Notes: a model not told the origin generated them from the sequence alone. A stretch of 64,000 nt of DNA from Blastococcus sp. TF02A-35 (GCF_004571075.1 NZ_SPQP01000013.1:1-64000); one strand, 5' to 3'. Shown: positions 25,052-35,205, counted from the first letter of the stretch. Numbers and translations: made by a program.

Positions 25052-25185
25052 GAGGGGTGCCCCTCGACGTCGGCCTCGTCGCCCTGCGGCGCCTCGCGGG
25101 GCTCGCTCTGGGCCTCCAGCGAGGCCTCGACCTCGGCGGTCTCCTGCTCGACGGCGATGTCGCGGGGCTGCGGCGTCTCGGTCAT
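25048..25185 (-). CDS. Small acidic hypothetical protein
   Basis: A 45-residue minus-strand frame runs from ATG at 25185 to a TAG that overlaps the stop of the channel gene. It is strongly acidic (MTETPQPRDIAVEQETAEVE, then more Glu/Ala and a Gly/Asp tail), probably disordered. I do not recognise a family. The ribosome-binding site is weak (AAGGTGGGG). The even, Glu-rich composition suggests a genuine small gene, but it could be chance in GC-rich DNA. Confidence 0.4.
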   Translation of the reverse strand: MTETPQPRDIAVEQETAEVEASLEAQSEPREAPQGDEADVEGHPS

Positions 25186-25225
25186 GGCCCCACCTTGGCG
25201 CAGGTGCCGCCGCTCCGCTCGCCGC

Positions 25226-25729
25226 TCACCCGAGGAGCCCGCGCGCGTAGCCGATCTGCCCGAGGTGCTGCATGTCGTCGCCGATGACGCTCACCAGCCG
25301 CATGCCGACGGTGACCGGCGGGTCGTAGGAGTCGTCGACCATGCGGTCGAGGTCCTCGTCGGTGACCCCGCGCAGGTAGGCGGCCGACTGCGCGTGGACG
25401 GCGTCCGCATAGCCGGTCAGCAGGTCGACCGACGGGATGCGCACCGCGGAGACCTGCTCGCGGTCGAAGCCGTAGCCGGTCTCGCTCGGGTCGAAGGGCA
25501 GGCCGAAGCGCTCCGCCCAGCCCTGCGCGGTCCACACCTGCTCCCGGCCGGCGAGCTCGGCGACGTGGTCGTCCTGGACCCGCAGCAGGTGCCAGGCCAG
25601 CCAGCCGATCGGGTTGGCGTCGGGTGCGACCCGGTGGCCCAGGTCGTCGGCGCCCAGGCCGCCGAGGCTGCTCAACAGCATCTCGTGGATCTGGTCGTAG
25701 GCGTAGAGGTACACGTCGGAGCTGCGCAT
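25226..25729 (-). CDS. DinB/DUF664-family protein
   Basis: This is a 167-residue four-helix-bundle protein of the DinB superfamily. Candidate metal-ligand histidines are in NPIGWLAWHLLRVQDDH and near the C-terminus in GDDMQHLGQIGYARG. These small enzymes often act as thiol-dependent (mycothiol or bacillithiol) transferases, but the reaction here is unknown. ATG at 25729. It lies downstream of the protein kinase gene on the same strand, 43 bp away, and might be co-transcribed with it. Confidence 0.85.
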   Translation of the reverse strand: MRSSDVYLYAYDQIHEMLLSSLGGLGADDLGHRVAPDANPIGWLAWHLLRVQDDHVAELAGREQVWTAQGWAERFGLPFDPSETGYGFDREQVSAVRIPSVDLLTGYADAVHAQSAAYLRGVTDEDLDRMVDDSYDPPVTVGMRLVSVIGDDMQHLGQIGYARGLLG

Positions 25730-25772
25730 GACCGTCGTCCTACCCGTCCGGGACGGTTTCCTCCCGGTGCGC

Positions 25773-26984
<1,212 letters not shown>

Positions 26985-27011
26985 GGGCGTCCTCCTACCC
27001 GGAGGCCGTGG

Positions 27012-28676
27012 TCAGGACGCCCCCGTGCCGTCGCGGAGCTCCCGGCGCAGGATCTTGCCGGTCACGGTCTTGGGCAGCTCGTCGATCAGCTCGACGATCC
27101 GCGGGTACTTGTAGGCCGCCATCCGCTCCTTGCAGTGCGCGATGAGCTCCTCGGGCGTGGTGGTCGACCCGGGCTTGAGGCTCACGAAGGCCTTGACCGT
27201 CTCGCCGCGCTTCTCGTCCGGCACGCCCACGACGGCCGACTCCCGCACCGCCGGGTGCTCGGCCAGCACGTCCTCGACCTCGCGCGGCCAGACCTTGTAG
27301 CCCGACGCGTTGATCATGTCCTTCTTGCGGTCGACGATGAACACCCAGCCCTCGGGGCTCATGAACCCGACGTCGCCGCTCCTCAGCGCCCCGCCGGGCA
27401 GGTTGGCCGCCGTCTCCTCGGGCTTGCCCCAGTAGCCGGCGACCACCTGCGGCCCGTCGGCCACGATCTCGCCCACCTCGCCCAGCGGCAGGTCGTTGCC
27501 GTCGTCGTCCTGGATGCGGACGACCGTGCTCGGCGCCGGGACGCCGACCGACAGCGCCCCCGAGGTCGGGTCGACCGGGGACGGCGAGCCGAACGGGGTG
27601 ACGGTCATCGGCGACGTCGTCTCGGTCAGCCCGTAGGCGTTGTGCACCTGCTTGCCGGTCGCGGCGAGGAAGTTCTGCTCGGCGGTGGGGGAGATCGCGG
27701 CACCCCCGGAGTAGATGGACCGGAACGACGCGAAGTGGTCCTTGCTGAAGCCCGGCGCGTTGAGCAGGGCGGTGAAGGCGGTGATCGCGCCGATGGTGAA
27801 CGTCGGCCGGTGCTCGGCGAAGGCGTCGAGCACCACCTGCGGCTCGAACCGGTAGGCCAGCACCAGGGGGGCGGGCGCCAGCATGCTGACGGCGATGTGC
27901 CCGATCAGACCGGTGATGTGGAACAGCGGGGCGACGCCGAAGATCGCGCCTCCGTCGGCCCCGGCGTGCACCCAGTCCCGGTACACCTGCGCAGTGAAGA
28001 CGACGTTGCGGTGGGTGTTCATCGCACCCTTGGGCACACCCGTCGTCCCCGACGTGTAGGTCAGGAACGCCACGTCGTCCGGCGCGAGACCGACCGGCGG
28101 AGGCACGCTGCCGCGGTGCTGGGCGATGAACTCGGAGAGGTCCGTCGTCCCCTCGTGCCGCTGCCGGGCCAGGCCGGCGAAGAGCCGCTCGTCGTCCCTG
28201 GTCTGGAACTCCAGCTCGCTGGTGGTGAGCACCAGCTCGACGTCGGTACCGGGCACGACGTCCCGGGCCACCTGGTCGTAGAGCGCCTCCAGCGACACCA
28301 GCACCTTCGCGCCGGAGTCCGCCAGCAGGTAGGAGAGCTCGCGGGCCCGGCTCATCGGGTTGATGGAGACCATGACGCCGCCGGCCTTCCACGCGGCGAC
28401 CATCGCGATGACGAACTGCGGCACGTTCTGCAGGTAGACGGCCAGCCGGTCACCGGGTGCGAACCCTCGGGCGAGCAGCCCCGCGGCCAGCCCGTCGCTG
28501 AGCCCGTCCAGCTCGGCCCGGGTGATCACGCCGTCGAAGTAGCGCAGCGCCACCGCGCCGGGGTCGCGGGCGACCCCGGCGCGGAACATCTCCAGCGCGT
28601 TGCCGAACTCGATGTCGTAGTCGGCCGGGTGGTCCCCGTAGAGCGCCAGCCACGGGCGCTCGTCGTAGGCGCTCAT
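27012..28676 (-). CDS. Acyl-CoA ligase (AMP-forming, long-chain fatty acid type)
   Basis: This is a 554-residue ANL-superfamily ligase that activates a carboxylic acid with ATP and CoA. The AMP-binding signature TSGTTGVPKGAMNTHRN is intact, followed by NAYGLTETTSPMT and the C-terminal VDRKKDMINASGYKVWPREVEDVL and KTVTGKILRREL with the catalytic Lys. It shares a strand with the downstream kinase (27-bp gap) and the upstream cyclase-family gene (10-bp gap), so it may be in one transcript with the latter. The substrate chain cannot be read from the sequence. Confidence 0.93.
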   Translation of the reverse strand: MSAYDERPWLALYGDHPADYDIEFGNALEMFRAGVARDPGAVALRYFDGVITRAELDGLSDGLAAGLLARGFAPGDRLAVYLQNVPQFVIAMVAAWKAGGVMVSINPMSRARELSYLLADSGAKVLVSLEALYDQVARDVVPGTDVELVLTTSELEFQTRDDERLFAGLARQRHEGTTDLSEFIAQHRGSVPPPVGLAPDDVAFLTYTSGTTGVPKGAMNTHRNVVFTAQVYRDWVHAGADGGAIFGVAPLFHITGLIGHIAVSMLAPAPLVLAYRFEPQVVLDAFAEHRPTFTIGAITAFTALLNAPGFSKDHFASFRSIYSGGAAISPTAEQNFLAATGKQVHNAYGLTETTSPMTVTPFGSPSPVDPTSGALSVGVPAPSTVVRIQDDDGNDLPLGEVGEIVADGPQVVAGYWGKPEETAANLPGGALRSGDVGFMSPEGWVFIVDRKKDMINASGYKVWPREVEDVLAEHPAVRESAVVGVPDEKRGETVKAFVSLKPGSTTTPEELIAHCKERMAAYKYPRIVELIDELPKTVTGKILRRELRDGTGAS

Positions 28677-28686
28677 GTCCGGGTCG

Positions 28687-29652
28687 CTACTTGATGACGA
28701 CCGGGTTGACCGGGGTGCCGGCGGCCTTGGCGACCTTCAGCGGCGCGGCCACGTAGAGGAAGGCGTACTGCCCGTCCTCCGCGCAGTCGGCGGCGAGCTT
28801 CTCCAGGTCCGCGATCTCGGTGAGGGTCACGCCGAGGTTGCGCATCAGCGCGTTGTGCAGGACCAGGGCGACGCCGTTGTTGGGGTCGAAGGTGACCTCG
28901 TTGGCGATCGTGTCGGTGGCCAGGTTCGGGATCTCCATGTCCTGGAACCACTGCACCAGCTCGGGGCTGTAGACCAGGCCGGGCTCGTTGAAGCCCTCGT
29001 AGAACGCCTCGCCCTGGTCGTGGAACAGCTTCAGGAAGTTGGTGCGGACGACGAGGATGTCGCGCTTCTCGATCGGCGTGCCCTGGGCCTCCGCGCAGGC
29101 GACGAGGTCCTCGTGGGTGAAGGTCTCGCCCTTGTCGAGGGTCTCCTTGCCGCGGAACCGGGCCATGTCCAGCAGCACCGCCCGGCCGACGACGCCGCGC
29201 TCGGCGATCGGCGCGACGCTTGCCTTCTCCAGGCCGCCGACCGTGGTGCGGGCGTCGTAGCCGTTCCAGATCTTGCCGTCGTACCAGAGGTGGCCGAGGG
29301 CGTCGTACTGGGTCGACCCCTGGAGGTAGGCGTCGATCTTGTCGTCGGCGTAGTGCAGGCCACCGGGGTACTGGGCGCCCTTGCCGCCCTCGTCCCAGTC
29401 GCTCTCGTCGAGCACCTGGGTGCGGACGGCGGGGGTGCGGCCGGGCCACACCGGGTCGCCCTTCGGGTCGCCGATCAGCCGCTGCAGCGTGAAGACCTTG
29501 CCCGAGCGGACCAGCCTGACCGCGGCGAGCACCTGCTCGGGGCCGAGGTAGTTCAGCGCGCCGACCTCGTCGTCCGGCCCCCACTTGCCCCAGTTCGTCG
29601 GCGAGTCCTTGAGCAGGTCACCGAGGTAGGGAGCGGCGGGGGTGTCGGTCAC
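28687..29652 (-). CDS. Cyclase-family (kynurenine formamidase-like) hydrolase
   Basis: This 321-residue protein belongs to the metal-dependent cyclase/formamidase family. Recognisable parts are the N-terminal NWGKWGPDDEVGALNYLGPE, typical of the long actinobacterial branch, and the metal-site region YDALGHLWYDGKIWNGY, which replaces the short-form HxGTHxDxP motif. GRAVLLDMAR, DILVVRTNFLK, ATDTIANEV and the C-terminal LYVAAPLKV segment follow. GTG at 29652 has GGAGG upstream. It is divergent from a transhydrogenase gene, with two nested inverted repeats between them. The substrate is unknown. Confidence 0.88.
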   Translation of the reverse strand: MTDTPAAPYLGDLLKDSPTNWGKWGPDDEVGALNYLGPEQVLAAVRLVRSGKVFTLQRLIGDPKGDPVWPGRTPAVRTQVLDESDWDEGGKGAQYPGGLHYADDKIDAYLQGSTQYDALGHLWYDGKIWNGYDARTTVGGLEKASVAPIAERGVVGRAVLLDMARFRGKETLDKGETFTHEDLVACAEAQGTPIEKRDILVVRTNFLKLFHDQGEAFYEGFNEPGLVYSPELVQWFQDMEIPNLATDTIANEVTFDPNNGVALVLHNALMRNLGVTLTEIADLEKLAADCAEDGQYAFLYVAAPLKVAKAAGTPVNPVVIK

Positions 29653-29691
29653 GAGGGCCTCCAGGGCTGGGAGCGCGAGCGGGGTGCCCCG

Positions 29692-29728
29692 ACACCACCA
29701 CGACCCCCTTGTGGTGTCAATCACAAGG
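29692..29728. promoter_or_regulatory. Two overlapping inverted repeats in a divergent promoter
   Basis: ACACCAC (29692-29698) pairs with GTGGTGT (29711-29717), and CCTTGTG (29707-29713) pairs with CACAAGG (29722-29728); both are perfect 7-bp arms and they share bases. The site lies in the 133-bp gap between the cyclase gene and the transhydrogenase gene. The TTGTG-N8-CACAA form resembles operators of GntR-type regulators. No regulator gene adjoins it. Confidence 0.55.
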
Positions 29729-29785
29729 ATCTGGAAGGTTCTGGGGAGACCCGCCCGACGCCGTCCGCTCGCCCTGGGGGAAGCC

Positions 29786-31075
29786 ATGAGCACCACCGTT
29801 CCCGGTAGCCCGGAGACCGTCTTCACCTACGGTGCGCCGCAGCTGAAGTTCGGCAACGGGGCGTCCGACGAGATCGGCTACGACCTGAGCCGGTACGGCG
29901 TGAAGCGGGTCCTGGTGGTCACCGACCCGGGGGTCGCGGCCACCGGCCACCCGCAGCGGGTGGCCGACCAGATGGCGCAGTTCGGCATCGAGGCGCGGGT
30001 CTACGACGGCGTGCACGTCGAGCCCACCGACGTCAGCCTGGTCGCGGCCATCGAGGAGGCCCGGTCCAGCGGTCCCTGGGACGCCTTCGTCGCCGTCGGC
30101 GGCGGGTCGAGCATCGACACCGCCAAGGCGATCAACCTCCTCACCACCAACCCCGGCGAGCTGATGGACTACGTCAACGTGCCGGTGGGGAAGGGGCAGG
30201 CGCCGCCGGAGCCCCTCAAGCCGCTGGTCGCGGTGCCGACGACGACGGGCACCGGTGCGGAGAGCACCACGATCTGCGTGATGGACGTGATCTCGGCCCG
30301 GGTGAAGACCGGCATCAGCCACGCCCGGCTGCGGCCGACGCTCGCCGTCATCGACCCGGACCTGACGTTCACCCAGCCGGCCGGGGTGACCGCGGCGTCG
30401 GGGATGGACATCCTCTGCCACGCGCTGGAGAGCTACACCGCCCGCTGGTACACGACCTACGACCACCGGACGCCGGAGCAGCGGGTGCCCTACTGCGGCT
30501 CGAACCCGATCTCGGACATGTGGTCGGAGAAGGCGCTCACCCTGCTGGCCGGCTCGTTCCGCACCGCGGTGCGCAACGGCGAGGACGCCCAGGCCCGCTC
30601 GGACATGGCGATCGCGGCCACCTTCGCCGGCATGGGCTTCGGCAACGCCGGCGTGCACATCCCGCACGCCAACGCCTACCCGATCGCCGGGCAGGTGAAG
30701 GACTTCCACCCCAAGGACTACCCGGCCGGCGAGGCGATGGTGCCGCACGGGATGTCGGTGTCGCTCACCGCGCCGGAGGCCTTCCGGTTCACCTTCGACG
30801 CCTCCCCGGAGCGGCACGTCCGGGCCGCCGAGCTGCTGGCGCCCGGCGCCGACCGCCCGTCGGACCTGGCCGAGTTCCTGCCCACCGTGCTCGCCGACCT
30901 GATGCGCGACATCGACATGCCGAACGGCATCGGGGCCGTCGGGTTCGACGAGGGCGACATCCCCGACCTGGTCGAGGGCACGATGAAGCAGCAGCGGCTG
31001 CTGGCCACCAGCCCGAAGGCGGTCACCGAGGACGACGCCGCGGGGATCTTCCAGCGCTCGGTGGAGCTGTGGTGA
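29786..31075 (+). CDS. Iron-containing alcohol dehydrogenase, hydroxyacid-oxoacid transhydrogenase type
   Basis: This 429-residue group III alcohol dehydrogenase resembles hydroxyacid-oxoacid transhydrogenase (ADHFE1/HOT), which moves hydride from 4-hydroxybutyrate to 2-oxoglutarate, giving succinic semialdehyde. Supporting regions are VGGGSSIDTAKAINLL, PTTTGTGAESTTICV, the metal-site DILCHALESYTARW and HIPHANAYPIAGQVKDFHP, and MVPHGMSVSLTAP. ATG at 29786 follows GGGGGAAG. Its neighbours are the divergent cyclase and acyl-CoA ligase genes, and the LLM oxidoreductase convergent six bases downstream. The transhydrogenase call rests on sequence resemblance. Confidence 0.88.
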   Translation: MSTTVPGSPETVFTYGAPQLKFGNGASDEIGYDLSRYGVKRVLVVTDPGVAATGHPQRVADQMAQFGIEARVYDGVHVEPTDVSLVAAIEEARSSGPWDAFVAVGGGSSIDTAKAINLLTTNPGELMDYVNVPVGKGQAPPEPLKPLVAVPTTTGTGAESTTICVMDVISARVKTGISHARLRPTLAVIDPDLTFTQPAGVTAASGMDILCHALESYTARWYTTYDHRTPEQRVPYCGSNPISDMWSEKALTLLAGSFRTAVRNGEDAQARSDMAIAATFAGMGFGNAGVHIPHANAYPIAGQVKDFHPKDYPAGEAMVPHGMSVSLTAPEAFRFTFDASPERHVRAAELLAPGADRPSDLAEFLPTVLADLMRDIDMPNGIGAVGFDEGDIPDLVEGTMKQQRLLATSPKAVTEDDAAGIFQRSVELW

Positions 31076-31081
31076 CGCCGC

Positions 31082-32068
31082 TCAGCTGAACAGCGCCGCC
31101 AGCTCCGCGTCGGAGGCGGCCAGGGCGTCGCGGTCGAAGGTGCTGCTGGAGGCCACCAGCTCGGCCGCGCCGGTGCGCTCCAGCAGCTCGGCGAGCCGGC
31201 GCTCCACCTGCGCCGGGGTCCCGGCGACCGCGGCCGCCGCGGTCTGCTCGAGGTACTGCTGCTGGCGCGGGGTGCGGGCGGCGGCCCGTACCTCGGCCAC
31301 CGGCTGCAGCGCGGGGAAGGCGCCCTCGGTGCGGGAGCGCGCCATCGCCCACGCCTCGGGCAGCAGCAGGTCCGCGGCCTCCTCCGCGGTGTCGGCGACG
31401 ACCACGTCGAGGCTGACCGACACCCGCGGCTCGGGCTGCTGCGCCGAGGGGCGGAAGCCCCGGCGGTAGGCCGCGAGGGCCTCGACCCCGGGCTGCGGGT
31501 CGCCGGCCACCCCCAGGATCGGGCCGCCGACGACCACCGGCAGCCCCAGCTCGGCGGCGACCTGCAGGCCGCTGCCGGTGGCGAGCACGTGCAGCGGGAC
31601 CGGGCCGGCCGGCTGCGGGTGCAGGGTGATCGCCGCGGTGCCGGTCAGGTAGGCGCGCAGCTCGTCGAGGTCGGCGGGGAAGTCGCGCTCGGTCTCCCGC
31701 AGCGCGCGCCGCACCGGAGGGGTGAAGCCGGGGGAGCGGCCCAGGCCCAGGTCGACCCGGCCGGGTGCGAAGGCGGTCAGGGTGGCGAACTGCTCGGCGA
31801 CGACGAGCGGCTGGTGGTGCGGCAGCATCACGCCGGCCGAGCCGAGCCGGATGGTGCTGGTGCGCCCGGCGACCGCGGCGAGCAGGACGGCGGGCGCGGC
31901 GCCGGCGACCCCGGGGACCCCGTGGTGCTCGGCGACCCAGAACCGGCCGAAGCCGAGCCGCTCGGCGTGGACGGCGCGGGCGGTGGTCCCCAGGAGTGCG
32001 GCGGAGTCGGGCTCGCCCACCCGGGTGCGGGACCGGTCCAGGAGCGAGAGCCGGGGCGTCGGGGTCAC
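31082..32068 (-). CDS. LLM-class flavin-dependent oxidoreductase
   Basis: This is a 328-residue luciferase-like monooxygenase, short form. Typical segments are the N-terminal LSLLDRSRTR, ARAVHAERLGFGRFWVAEHHGVPG, STIRLGSAGVMLPHHQPLVVAEQFATL and APGRVDLGLGRSPGF. These are found in reduced-flavin-using enzymes of the MsnO8-like group. No flavin reductase gene is adjacent. GTG at 32068. It is convergent with the transhydrogenase gene and 41 bp downstream of the thioesterase gene on the same strand. Confidence 0.9.
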   Translation of the reverse strand: MTPTPRLSLLDRSRTRVGEPDSAALLGTTARAVHAERLGFGRFWVAEHHGVPGVAGAAPAVLLAAVAGRTSTIRLGSAGVMLPHHQPLVVAEQFATLTAFAPGRVDLGLGRSPGFTPPVRRALRETERDFPADLDELRAYLTGTAAITLHPQPAGPVPLHVLATGSGLQVAAELGLPVVVGGPILGVAGDPQPGVEALAAYRRGFRPSAQQPEPRVSVSLDVVVADTAEEAADLLLPEAWAMARSRTEGAFPALQPVAEVRAAARTPRQQQYLEQTAAAAVAGTPAQVERRLAELLERTGAAELVASSSTFDRDALAASDAELAALFS

Positions 32069-32109
32069 GGGACCGGCAGCGCCGCCGGGGTCCGCGCTGT
32101 TCCGGCCGC

Positions 32110-32541
32110 TCAGCGCAGCGGGACGACGGACTTCGTGACCTGGCCGCTGGCGACCAGCACGCCGTCGACCGTGGCCTCGGCGCGCATGAAGGCCACCGCC
32201 CGGCCGCGCCGGAGCACGGTGGCGACGACGTCGACCGTCGCGCCGCTGCTGACCGGGCGGAGCAGCGAGGCGGCGACGTCGTGGGTCACCGCGTGCTCGC
32301 CCGGTCCCAGGGAGGGCAGCAGGGCGAGGAAGGAGGCGACGTCGAGCAGCGCGTAGACGACGCCGCCGTGCAGCAGCCTCGCCGGGTTCTCCGACGCCGT
32401 CCCGACCTGGAAGCGGATCCCGGCGGAGGGGTCCTGCCGGTCGCGCAGCTCGACGCCGAGGAAGCGGTGCAGCGGGATGTCGAGGACTGCCTGGACGCGG
32501 GCGTCTGCGAGGGGCTCACCGGACATCGGGCCAGCATCCAT
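32110..32541 (-). CDS. PaaI-type hotdog thioesterase
   Basis: This is a 143-residue hotdog-fold protein of the PaaI/YbgC-like group. RLLHGGVVYALLDVASFLALL holds the HGG and the catalytic-region Asp, and later strands read AVTHDVAASLLRPVSSGATVDVVATVLRRGRAVAFMRAE. It probably hydrolyses an acyl- or aryl-CoA thioester. ATG at 32541 was chosen because GGGAG lies 8 nt upstream; an internal ATG at 32526 is possible. The actual thioester is unknown. Confidence 0.88.
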   Translation of the reverse strand: MDAGPMSGEPLADARVQAVLDIPLHRFLGVELRDRQDPSAGIRFQVGTASENPARLLHGGVVYALLDVASFLALLPSLGPGEHAVTHDVAASLLRPVSSGATVDVVATVLRRGRAVAFMRAEATVDGVLVASGQVTKSVVPLR

Positions 32542-32640
32542 CAACAGCTCCCGCGGTTCCCACAGGCCCTGCCGCACCGGGCGGCGAGCGCGCCGGCTCC
32601 CATAGGCTCCGGCCCAGTTCAGCAACTGGAGGGGGCGGCG

Positions 32641-33063
32641 GTGGGCTTGTACGGGGATCCGGGCGCCCTGGATGCGCTGGCATCGGAGCTCTCCCAGCGC
32701 GCCCGGGAGGTGCGGGCAGCGGGTGAGGAGCACCGGGCCGAGGGTGCCCGCACCCGCTGGGTGTCGGAGGCGGCCACGGCCTACCGCGAGCAGCAGGCGA
32801 AGGACTGCGCCGACGTCGACGCCGCGGCCGACGCGATGGAGCGTGCCGCCGACCTGCTGCGCCAGCACGCGGACGAGGTCCGGGAGCGGCTGGCGGCGAT
32901 CGCCCGGGCCGAGGAGGCGGTGCGCTCCTGGCTCTCCGAGCAGGCCGCCCGCGGCGGGGAGCTGCTCGACGACGTCGGCGACTTCCTCGGCGACCTCCCC
33001 GAGGCCGGCGCGGACGCCTGGCGCGGGCTCTCCCGGCAGCTCGGCCGGCTGGGGCTCATGTGA
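32641..33063 (+). CDS. WXG100/ESX-like helical protein
   Basis: This 140-residue, highly helical protein lacks a signal peptide. It has a hairpin-like pattern of Ala/Glu/Arg-rich amphipathic helices: LDALASELSQRAREVRAAGEEH, then TRWVSEAATAYREQQ and DAAADAMERAADLLRQHADEV. The W-V-S turn occupies the place of the WXG motif. This is the fold of type VII secretion substrates or their partners. GTG at 32641 follows GGAGGGGG. Its stop overlaps the start of the EspG-like gene (ATGTGA), making it the first gene of a four-gene cassette. Confidence 0.7.
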   Translation: MGLYGDPGALDALASELSQRAREVRAAGEEHRAEGARTRWVSEAATAYREQQAKDCADVDAAADAMERAADLLRQHADEVRERLAAIARAEEAVRSWLSEQAARGGELLDDVGDFLGDLPEAGADAWRGLSRQLGRLGLM

Positions 33064-33842
33064 GCGCGGCCCCGCGGCGCCTGACGCTCACCGCGGCGGA
33101 GTGGGCGGTGCTCGTGACCGACCGGCTGGCGGACCCCCCGCCGGCGTTCGTGCCCGCGCCGGTGGCCCCCGCCGACCGCGACGGCGCGGTCGCCGCGCTC
33201 GTGCGGGCGCGCGTGCTGGTGGCCCCGCCCGGAGGGGCCGCGGAGCCGGTGCCGCCGGTGGCCGCCGACCTCGCCGTGCTGAGCCGCCCGCTCCTCGCCG
33301 TCCGCCTGGCCGTCTCGGGGCGGACCGGGGAGCGGCACGGCTGGTTCGCGCTCGGACCGGGGGTCGTCGTCGGGGTGCTGACGCTGCCGGGTGGGGGGGT
33401 GGAGCTGTCGCTGGCCCCCGCCGTGCGACTGGGCACCGAGCTGGCCCGCGCCGTCCCCGAGGCACCGGAGGTGACCGGCCCGTGGCCGGCCGAGGAGGAG
33501 CCGACCGACGGCGCCCCGCTGTCCGGGCGGGTTCCCCTGGCGCTGCTGGCGGACGAGCCGGCACCCGGCTCCTCCGACGACGAGCGGGCGCTGGCCCGGG
33601 AGCTGGAACGGCGGACGACGGGGTCGCTGAGCTGCCTGGTGCTCGGTCGGGCGGGGGGCGACCTGGCCGTGGGGCAGGTGTCCTGGCTGGCCACCGACGC
33701 GGGCTGGGTCGGGCTGCGGCCCCGCCTCGACGGCGGCCCGCGCCGGATGGTCGACCTCGTGCCCGTGGAGCCGGCCGACCTCGGCACCTGGGTGGCGCCC
33801 ACGGTGGCGGCGCTGCTGGAGGCCGACTATGACCGGCTCTGA
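33060..33842 (+). CDS. EspG-like ESX secretion-associated chaperone
   Basis: This is a 260-residue protein. The N-terminus RLTLTAAEWAVLVTDRL resembles the start of EspG family proteins, cytosolic chaperones for type VII secretion substrates. Blocks of beta/alpha structure follow, with RHGWFALGPGVVVGVLTLPGG in the middle and LSCLVLGRAGGDLAVGQVSWLATDAGWVGLRPR near the C-terminus, as in EspG-type folds. There is no signal peptide or membrane segment. It overlaps the WXG-like gene upstream and the hydrolase gene downstream by 14 bp, so the trio must be made together. Confidence 0.65.
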   Translation: MSAAPRRLTLTAAEWAVLVTDRLADPPPAFVPAPVAPADRDGAVAALVRARVLVAPPGGAAEPVPPVAADLAVLSRPLLAVRLAVSGRTGERHGWFALGPGVVVGVLTLPGGGVELSLAPAVRLGTELARAVPEAPEVTGPWPAEEEPTDGAPLSGRVPLALLADEPAPGSSDDERALARELERRTTGSLSCLVLGRAGGDLAVGQVSWLATDAGWVGLRPRLDGGPRRMVDLVPVEPADLGTWVAPTVAALLEADYDRL

Positions 33843-35205
33843 GATCTCCGTCAGCGGCGGCGCGGGCGGCCTGGAGGCGGACCTCGCCGACCTCGCCGCG
33901 CTGGGCCGCAACAGCACCGACCTCGCGGAGATGCTGGCGGCGACCAGCCTGACCTGCCACGGGATGCTGGTCGACCCCGACGTCCTGGCCTCGGCGGTCC
34001 TGGACCCGGCCGGGGTCGCCCGGTTCGAGGCAGCGCTGCTGGAGGCCCTGGACGGCCCCGGTGGCTTGAGCGCACTGGCGGTCCGGTTCGCCGCCCGCGC
34101 GGCCACGCTGCAGGCCGCCGCGCTCGCCTACGAGGCGGCGGACGCTGCGCTGGCCGAGATGGCCGACACCCTGGACTGGGCGATCGGGACCATCCCCGGG
34201 CTCTTCGTGACGACGGTCCTCGCCGAGGTGGCCGCGGAGCTGCTGAGCGACCCCGAGGGCGCGGCCGACGCGCTCGGGGAGCTCATCGAGGACCCCGAGC
34301 GGTGGGTCACCGAGCACCCGGGGCTGGTCGACTCCGTGGTCAACAAGGCGCCGGGGCTGCTCGGCGGGCTCTCGCTGCTCGGCGGGGGCGACGTCCGGGC
34401 GGCTGCGGCACTGCTCGGGAACCTGTGGCCGGACGGGCGGCCGGTCGTCACCAGGCGGCCCGACGACGTCCGGCAGGGCGTCCTCCAGCCTCCGCGGAAC
34501 GTCACCGACCTGCTCACCGCGCTGGACCTCCGCAACCGGTCGGCGGCGGAGCGGGACACCGACCAGGTCAGCGTCCGCGTGATCACCCATGCCGACGGCA
34601 CCCGGGCGTTCGTCGTCGACATCCCGGGAACGCAGGACTGGAGCCCGCCCGGGCTCTCGCCCAACCGGGCGCCGAACGACCTGGGCACGAACGTCCGCGT
34701 CCTCGGTGGTGACGTGACGACGCGCCAGGAGGCCATCGCCATGGCGCTGCACCGGGCGGGCGCGGGCCCGACGGACCCGGTCATGCTGGTCGGGCACAGC
34801 CAGGGCGGGATGGTGGCCGCGCAGGCGGCGCACGACTCGGGGACGGCGGCCTTCCCCTACGACGTCCGGAGCGTCGTGACCGCCGGGTCGCCGGTCGCCC
34901 GGGCCGGCATCCCGGAGTCGGTGCAGGTCCTCGCGCTGGAGAACGCGCACGACATCGTCCCGCACCTCGACGGCCGCTCGAACGACGACGACCCCAACGT
35001 CACCACCGTCACCTTCGACCGGCAGAAGGGGAGCGTCGGCGAGAACCACGGCATCAGCACCGCCTACCGGTACGGTGCCGAGCAGGTGGACCGCAGCGAC
35101 GACCCGTCGATCGCGCACTTCCGCGCCGCCTCCTCGCCGTTCTTCGTCGAGCCGGGGGAGAGCGCGACGGTCCGGGCACAGGTCTTCGAACTCGAGCAGA
35201 GGTGA
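33829..35205 (+). CDS. Helical domain plus alpha/beta-hydrolase, probable type VII effector
   Basis: This is a 458-residue protein. Residues 1-150 form a long helical region without a Sec signal, similar to ESX substrate N-termini. Residues about 240-430 are an alpha/beta-hydrolase with nucleophile elbow GHSQGGMVA, candidate acid Asp in ENAHDIVPHLDG and candidate His in ENHGISTAY. It begins within the EspG-like gene and is followed, 7 bp on, by a lipoprotein gene. The order chaperone-hydrolase-lipoprotein suggests an exported lipase or esterase, possibly a toxin with its protector. No secretion machinery genes (EccC etc.) are in the window. Confidence 0.75.
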   Translation: MTGSEISVSGGAGGLEADLADLAALGRNSTDLAEMLAATSLTCHGMLVDPDVLASAVLDPAGVARFEAALLEALDGPGGLSALAVRFAARAATLQAAALAYEAADAALAEMADTLDWAIGTIPGLFVTTVLAEVAAELLSDPEGAADALGELIEDPERWVTEHPGLVDSVVNKAPGLLGGLSLLGGGDVRAAAALLGNLWPDGRPVVTRRPDDVRQGVLQPPRNVTDLLTALDLRNRSAAERDTDQVSVRVITHADGTRAFVVDIPGTQDWSPPGLSPNRAPNDLGTNVRVLGGDVTTRQEAIAMALHRAGAGPTDPVMLVGHSQGGMVAAQAAHDSGTAAFPYDVRSVVTAGSPVARAGIPESVQVLALENAHDIVPHLDGRSNDDDPNVTTVTFDRQKGSVGENHGISTAYRYGAEQVDRSDDPSIAHFRAASSPFFVEPGESATVRAQVFELEQR

